DNA from: an uncultured Succinivibrio sp.
Lineage (GTDB): Bacteria > Pseudomonadota > Gammaproteobacteria > Enterobacterales > Succinivibrionaceae
DNA: 8,131 nt
NCBI GenBank assembly: GCA_902772715.1
Contig: CACYBT010000017.1
Coordinates: 1 to 8,131 of the forward strand
Reading direction: 5' to 3'
The first letter of the stretch is position 1; every line of letters starts with the position of its first letter. A model generated the notes under the pieces. The model was not told where the DNA came from and did no database searches. It was given only the letters and a program-made list of their open reading frames with translations. A program made the translations under genes and the position numbers. Below are positions 5,235-8,131 of the stretch, one piece after another.

Positions 5235-8077
5235 CAGTAGCCTCTTTTGATAATAGGAAGTAAAAATTGACCAGTAAAAGATTCTTTACATTTGCTGACT
5301 TCTTCAGGTGTTCCGCTCGTGATAATCTGACCTCCGTGATTACCACCTTCTGGACCTAAATCAATAAGATAGTCAGCTGATTTTATCACATCAAGATTAT
5401 GTTCAATGACGATAATAGTATTTCCTTGATCACGCAATTTCATCAGCACCTCAAGTAACAGTCTAACATCCTCAAAATGCAGACCAGTGGTGGGCTCATC
5501 TAGTACATACAGTGTTTTACCGGTTGAACGTTTGGATAATTCTTTTGAGAGTTTTATACGTTGTGCTTCACCGCCTGAAAATGTGGTGGCAGCCTGTCCG
5601 AGGTTGATATAAGAAAGTCCCACCTCCATGAGTGTATGTAGTTTATTTGCGATACTAGGGACAGCTTCAAAAAATTGTAGTGCCTCTTCCACATTCATAT
5701 TAAGCACGTCTGCAATGCTTTTACCTTTGTAGGTGACCTCTAAAGTTTCACGATTATATCTTTTACCCTGACATTCCTCGCATTTTACATAAACATCAGG
5801 CATAAAATTCATGGAAACACGAATTGTACCGTCACCCTGACAGGCTTCGCAGCGACCGCCCTTGACGTTAAACGAGAAGCGACCTGAGGTGTAACCGCGG
5901 GCTCTTGCTTCTGGTGTTTTGGAAAACAGGTCGCGAATATCAGAAAAGAGTCCGATGTATGTTGCAGGATTAGATCTTGGAGTTCTACCAATTGGACTTT
6001 GATCAATGCAGATAATTTTGTCAAAATTATCTAGACCGGTGATTTTTTTATAAGGAGCAGGTTCGTCGTTGGCTGTGACCTTATTAAGTTCGCGCTCTGC
6101 AATTCTGACCAAAGTATCATTGACAAGAGTGGATTTTCCAGATCCAGATACACCACTTACCACAATGAAACAACCGACAGGGAAGGATACAGTAATGTTT
6201 TTAAGATTATTACCACAACACCCTTCAATTGTCAGACATTTGTTTTTTTTGGCTTTGATTCTTTTTTTCGGAATTTCAATGCGCTTCTTTCCTGAGAGAT
6301 ATTTCCCAGTTAGGGATTTAACTTCTTTTTCGATATCTTCTACTGTACCTTGGGCTACAACGTTACCACCGTTTACTCCTGCTCCAGGACCGATATCTAT
6401 AATATAGTCAGCGCAACGCATGGTATCTTCGTCATGCTCTACGACAATCACTGTATTTCCTATATCCCTTAGATTTTTAAGGGCACCTAGCAGTTTTGAG
6501 TTATCACGCTGATGCAGACCGATACTAGGTTCATCGAGAACATACATGACACCTGTTAGACCTGCGCCAATCTGACTGGCAAGACGTATACGCTGTGCCT
6601 CACCACCTGACAAAGTTTCAGCTGAGCGCGAAAGATTAAGATAACCTAAACCGACGTTGATTAGAAAGCCAAGTCGTGCTTTTACTTCTTTTAATACCCT
6701 TGCGACAATATTTTTTTCTTGTTCACTAAGTATGAGATTATCGAAGAAGTCGTAACACTCAAAAATTGAGTAGTTGCTTATCTGAGGCAATGTTTTATCA
6801 TTGACAAAAACATTACGGTATTCGAGCTTTAAACGCTCGCCATGACATTCAGGACAAGGCAGTGGTCTCATGAGTTTTGAAATATAATCCCTAACATACT
6901 CAGATTCAGTTTCCCGAGATCGTCTTTCATAATTGGGAATGACTCCTTCAAAAGGTTCAAGACTCTGCTGTGATTTATTTCCTCCTCCGTATACTATTGT
7001 AATAGGAATGGCCTTTTTCCCAGTTCCATACATAATGATATTGACTTCTTTTTCATTAAGTTCACTAAACGGCTTCATCAAATCGATGTCGAAATATTCT
7101 GCAACACTTTTTAGCATGTCAAAATAGTAGGAGTTACGTCGATCCCATCCTAGAATTGCTCCTGAAAAAATAGATTTGGTTTTGTCAGGGACAATTTTGT
7201 CGATATCAAGAATCATCATACTGCCAAGTCCTTCACACTTTGGACAGTACCCGTGAGGATTATTAAAGGAAAAATCACGTGGTTCTAACTCGGGAATCGA
7301 GTAACCACAGATAGGACATGAAAATTTTGAAGAAAAGAGAATTTCTTCTTTTGGAGTATGTTCATCCATGGGGGCGACGATAGCGATACCGTCTGAATAC
7401 TTGAGTGCGGTCTCAAAGGAATCTGCTAGACGCTGTCTTAAGTCTGAACGAACCCTAATTCTGTCAATAATAATTTCTATAGTGTGTTTTTCACGTAGCG
7501 CCAGCTCTGGTGGTTCTGATAGATCAAAAATTTCGTTATCAATTCTGGCTCTGATGAAACCATCTTTAAGTAAGTCAGCAAAAAGCTGCTTGTATTCACC
7601 TTTACGTCCACGTACTACTGGAGAAAGGATCATTATCTTGGTGCCTTCTGGAATATCAAGTACACTGTCGACCATCTGTTTGACAGTTTGTGCCTTTAGA
7701 ACTGTGCCATGTTCTGGACATCTGGCCTCACCTATGCGTGCCCAAATAAGACGCAGATAGTCGTGAATTTCCGTAATGGTTCCTACGGTTGAGCGCGGAT
7801 TATGTGAGGTAGATTTCTGTTCAATGGAAATTGCTGGAGATAACCCCTCAATAGAATCTACATCGGGTTTATCCATGAGTGAAAGAAACTGTCTAGCATA
7901 TGCAGAAAGGGACTCAACATAACGTCTCTGTCCTTCTGCATAAAGCGTATCAAAAGCCAGTGATGATTTCCCCGATCCTGATCTTCCGGTTATAACGCAT
8001 AGTTTATTTCTTGGAATAGTAATGTTTAAATTTTTTAAGTTGTGGGTTCTGGCACCACGAACAGTGATATTTTCCAT
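5234..8077 (-). CDS. uvrA: UvrA, excinuclease ABC subunit A
   Basis: A 947-residue damage-recognition ATPase of nucleotide excision repair (E. coli 940), full length. Numbering is from ATG 8077. ABC module I: Walker A GRSGSGKS (31-38), UvrB-binding and insertion domains, first zinc cluster C254/C257/C278/C281, signature LSGGEAQ (489-495), Walker B YVLDEPSIGLH (512-522). ABC module II: Walker A GVSGSGKST (642-650), zinc cluster C743/C746/C766/C769 that helps grip DNA, signature FSGGEAQ (833-839), Walker B LYVLDEPTTGLH (856-867). An additional CPEC pair is at 408/411. The UvrA dimer scans DNA with UvrB and loads it at lesions. R32 stands where the family nearly always has Leu (GLSGSGKS). A TTG 15 nt upstream (8092) extends the frame, but the protein from ATG 8077, MENITVRGARTHNLKNL, lines up with E. 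coli MDKIEVRGARTHNLKNI, so ATG is chosen. The ribosome site is weak (AAAAG, very close to the ATG). Confidence 0.97.
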   Translation of the reverse strand: MENITVRGARTHNLKNLNITIPRNKLCVITGRSGSGKSSLAFDTLYAEGQRRYVESLSAYARQFLSLMDKPDVDSIEGLSPAISIEQKSTSHNPRSTVGTITEIHDYLRLIWARIGEARCPEHGTVLKAQTVKQMVDSVLDIPEGTKIMILSPVVRGRKGEYKQLFADLLKDGFIRARIDNEIFDLSEPPELALREKHTIEIIIDRIRVRSDLRQRLADSFETALKYSDGIAIVAPMDEHTPKEEILFSSKFSCPICGYSIPELEPRDFSFNNPHGYCPKCEGLGSMMILDIDKIVPDKTKSIFSGAILGWDRRNSYYFDMLKSVAEYFDIDLMKPFSELNEKEVNIIMYGTGKKAIPITIVYGGGNKSQQSLEPFEGVIPNYERRSRETESEYVRDYISKLMRPLPCPECHGERLKLEYRNVFVNDKTLPQISNYSIFECYDFFDNLILSEQEKNIVARVLKEVKARLGFLINVGLGYLNLSRSAETLSGGEAQRIRLASQIGAGLTGVMYVLDEPSIGLHQRDNSKLLGALKNLRDIGNTVIVVEHDEDTMRCADYIIDIGPGAGVNGGNVVAQGTVEDIEKEVKSLTGKYLSGKKRIEIPKKRIKAKKNKCLTIEGCCGNNLKNITVSFPVGCFIVVSGVSGSGKSTLVNDTLVRIAERELNKVTANDEPAPYKKITGLDNFDKIICIDQSPIGRTPRSNPATYIGLFSDIRDLFSKTPEARARGYTSGRFSFNVKGGRCEACQGDGTIRVSMNFMPDVYVKCEECQGKRYNRETLEVTYKGKSIADVLNMNVEEALQFFEAVPSIANKLHTLMEVGLSYINLGQAATTFSGGEAQRIKLSKELSKRSTGKTLYVLDEPTTGLHFEDVRLLLEVLMKLRDQGNTIIVIEHNLDVIKSADYLIDLGPEGGNHGGQIITSGTPEEVSKCKESFTGQFLLPIIKRGY

Positions 8078-8131
8078 TCTTTTATTGGTCAAATAATGAT
8101 TTTTGAAATAATATATTAAAAAGTTTAAAAA
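8078..8131 (-). promoter_or_regulatory. Upstream region of uvrA, partial
   Basis: The 54 bp upstream of uvrA are almost all A/T. On the minus strand TATTAT (8113-8108) and the overlapping TATATT are 5/6 matches to a -10; the matching -35 would lie at or beyond the window edge. No LexA box (CTGT-N8-ACAG) is visible in these 54 bp, but one could sit further upstream, so SOS control cannot be judged. Confidence 0.25.

Noticed and set aside
5809..7760. Several open frames of 64-130 codons within uvrA, on the opposite strand (for example 6069-6407 and 7368-7760) or in another minus-strand frame (5809-6024)
   Set aside because: All lie inside a clearly coding, conserved uvrA; their translations look low-complexity and match no family, so they are shadows.
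8078..8092. TTG start giving uvrA five extra residues
   Set aside because: No ribosome site precedes it, and UvrA homologues begin at the residue encoded by ATG 8077.
1..8131. Novel defence system, mobile element, CRISPR array or prophage
   Set aside because: All long frames belong to conserved housekeeping families in compact operons; no transposase, integrase, direct-repeat array or tRNA was seen.

Overview
This window looks like the chromosome of a Gram-negative gammaproteobacterium with AT-rich DNA. The evidence is the set of envelope genes: KDO-8-phosphate phosphatase and LptC for lipopolysaccharide, and a five-gene mlaFEDCB operon for outer-membrane lipid asymmetry. DarP (YjgA), a protein typical of beta/gammaproteobacteria, supports this. 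The low GC and gene order would fit a host-associated lineage such as Succinivibrionaceae, but that placement is only a guess.

Layout. The left edge (1-738, minus strand) holds the start of lptC, cut by the window edge, and complete kdsC. The two genes overlap by 14 nt. An intergenic region of 509 bp (739-1247) separates them from the divergent mla operon. It holds a good extended -10 promoter for kdsC, AT-rich inverted repeats, a possible 18-codon leader ORF with a strong Shine-Dalgarno sequence, and a weak candidate mla promoter. The plus-strand operon (1248-4825) runs mlaF-mlaE-mlaD-mlaC-mlaB-darP with overlaps or short gaps. Facing it on the minus strand are uvrA (8077 to 5234) and a small DUF2750-like gene (5234 to 4854), joined by a TGATG overlap. 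The two convergent operons are only 28 bp apart and I see no hairpin terminator between them.

How the genes work together. MlaF (ATPase), MlaE (permease), MlaD (MCE ring) and MlaB (STAS subunit) form the inner-membrane MlaFEDB complex. MlaC is the periplasmic shuttle that exchanges phospholipid with it. KdsC makes KDO for the LPS inner core and LptC carries LPS out. The divergent pair therefore places LPS supply and phospholipid asymmetry on either side of one regulatory region, as in E. coli, but without the yrbG and kdsD genes found there. DarP (50S ribosome assembly) replaces the usual ibaG/murA neighbours after mlaB. UvrA is the damage-recognition ATPase of nucleotide excision repair.

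I found no mobile element, CRISPR array, tRNA, rRNA or defence system. The coding content is ordinary and well conserved. The points worth checking are the structured mla leader region, a MlaB lacking the conserved STAS Ser/Thr, an unusual Walker A residue in UvrA, and the uvrA-DUF2750 coupling.
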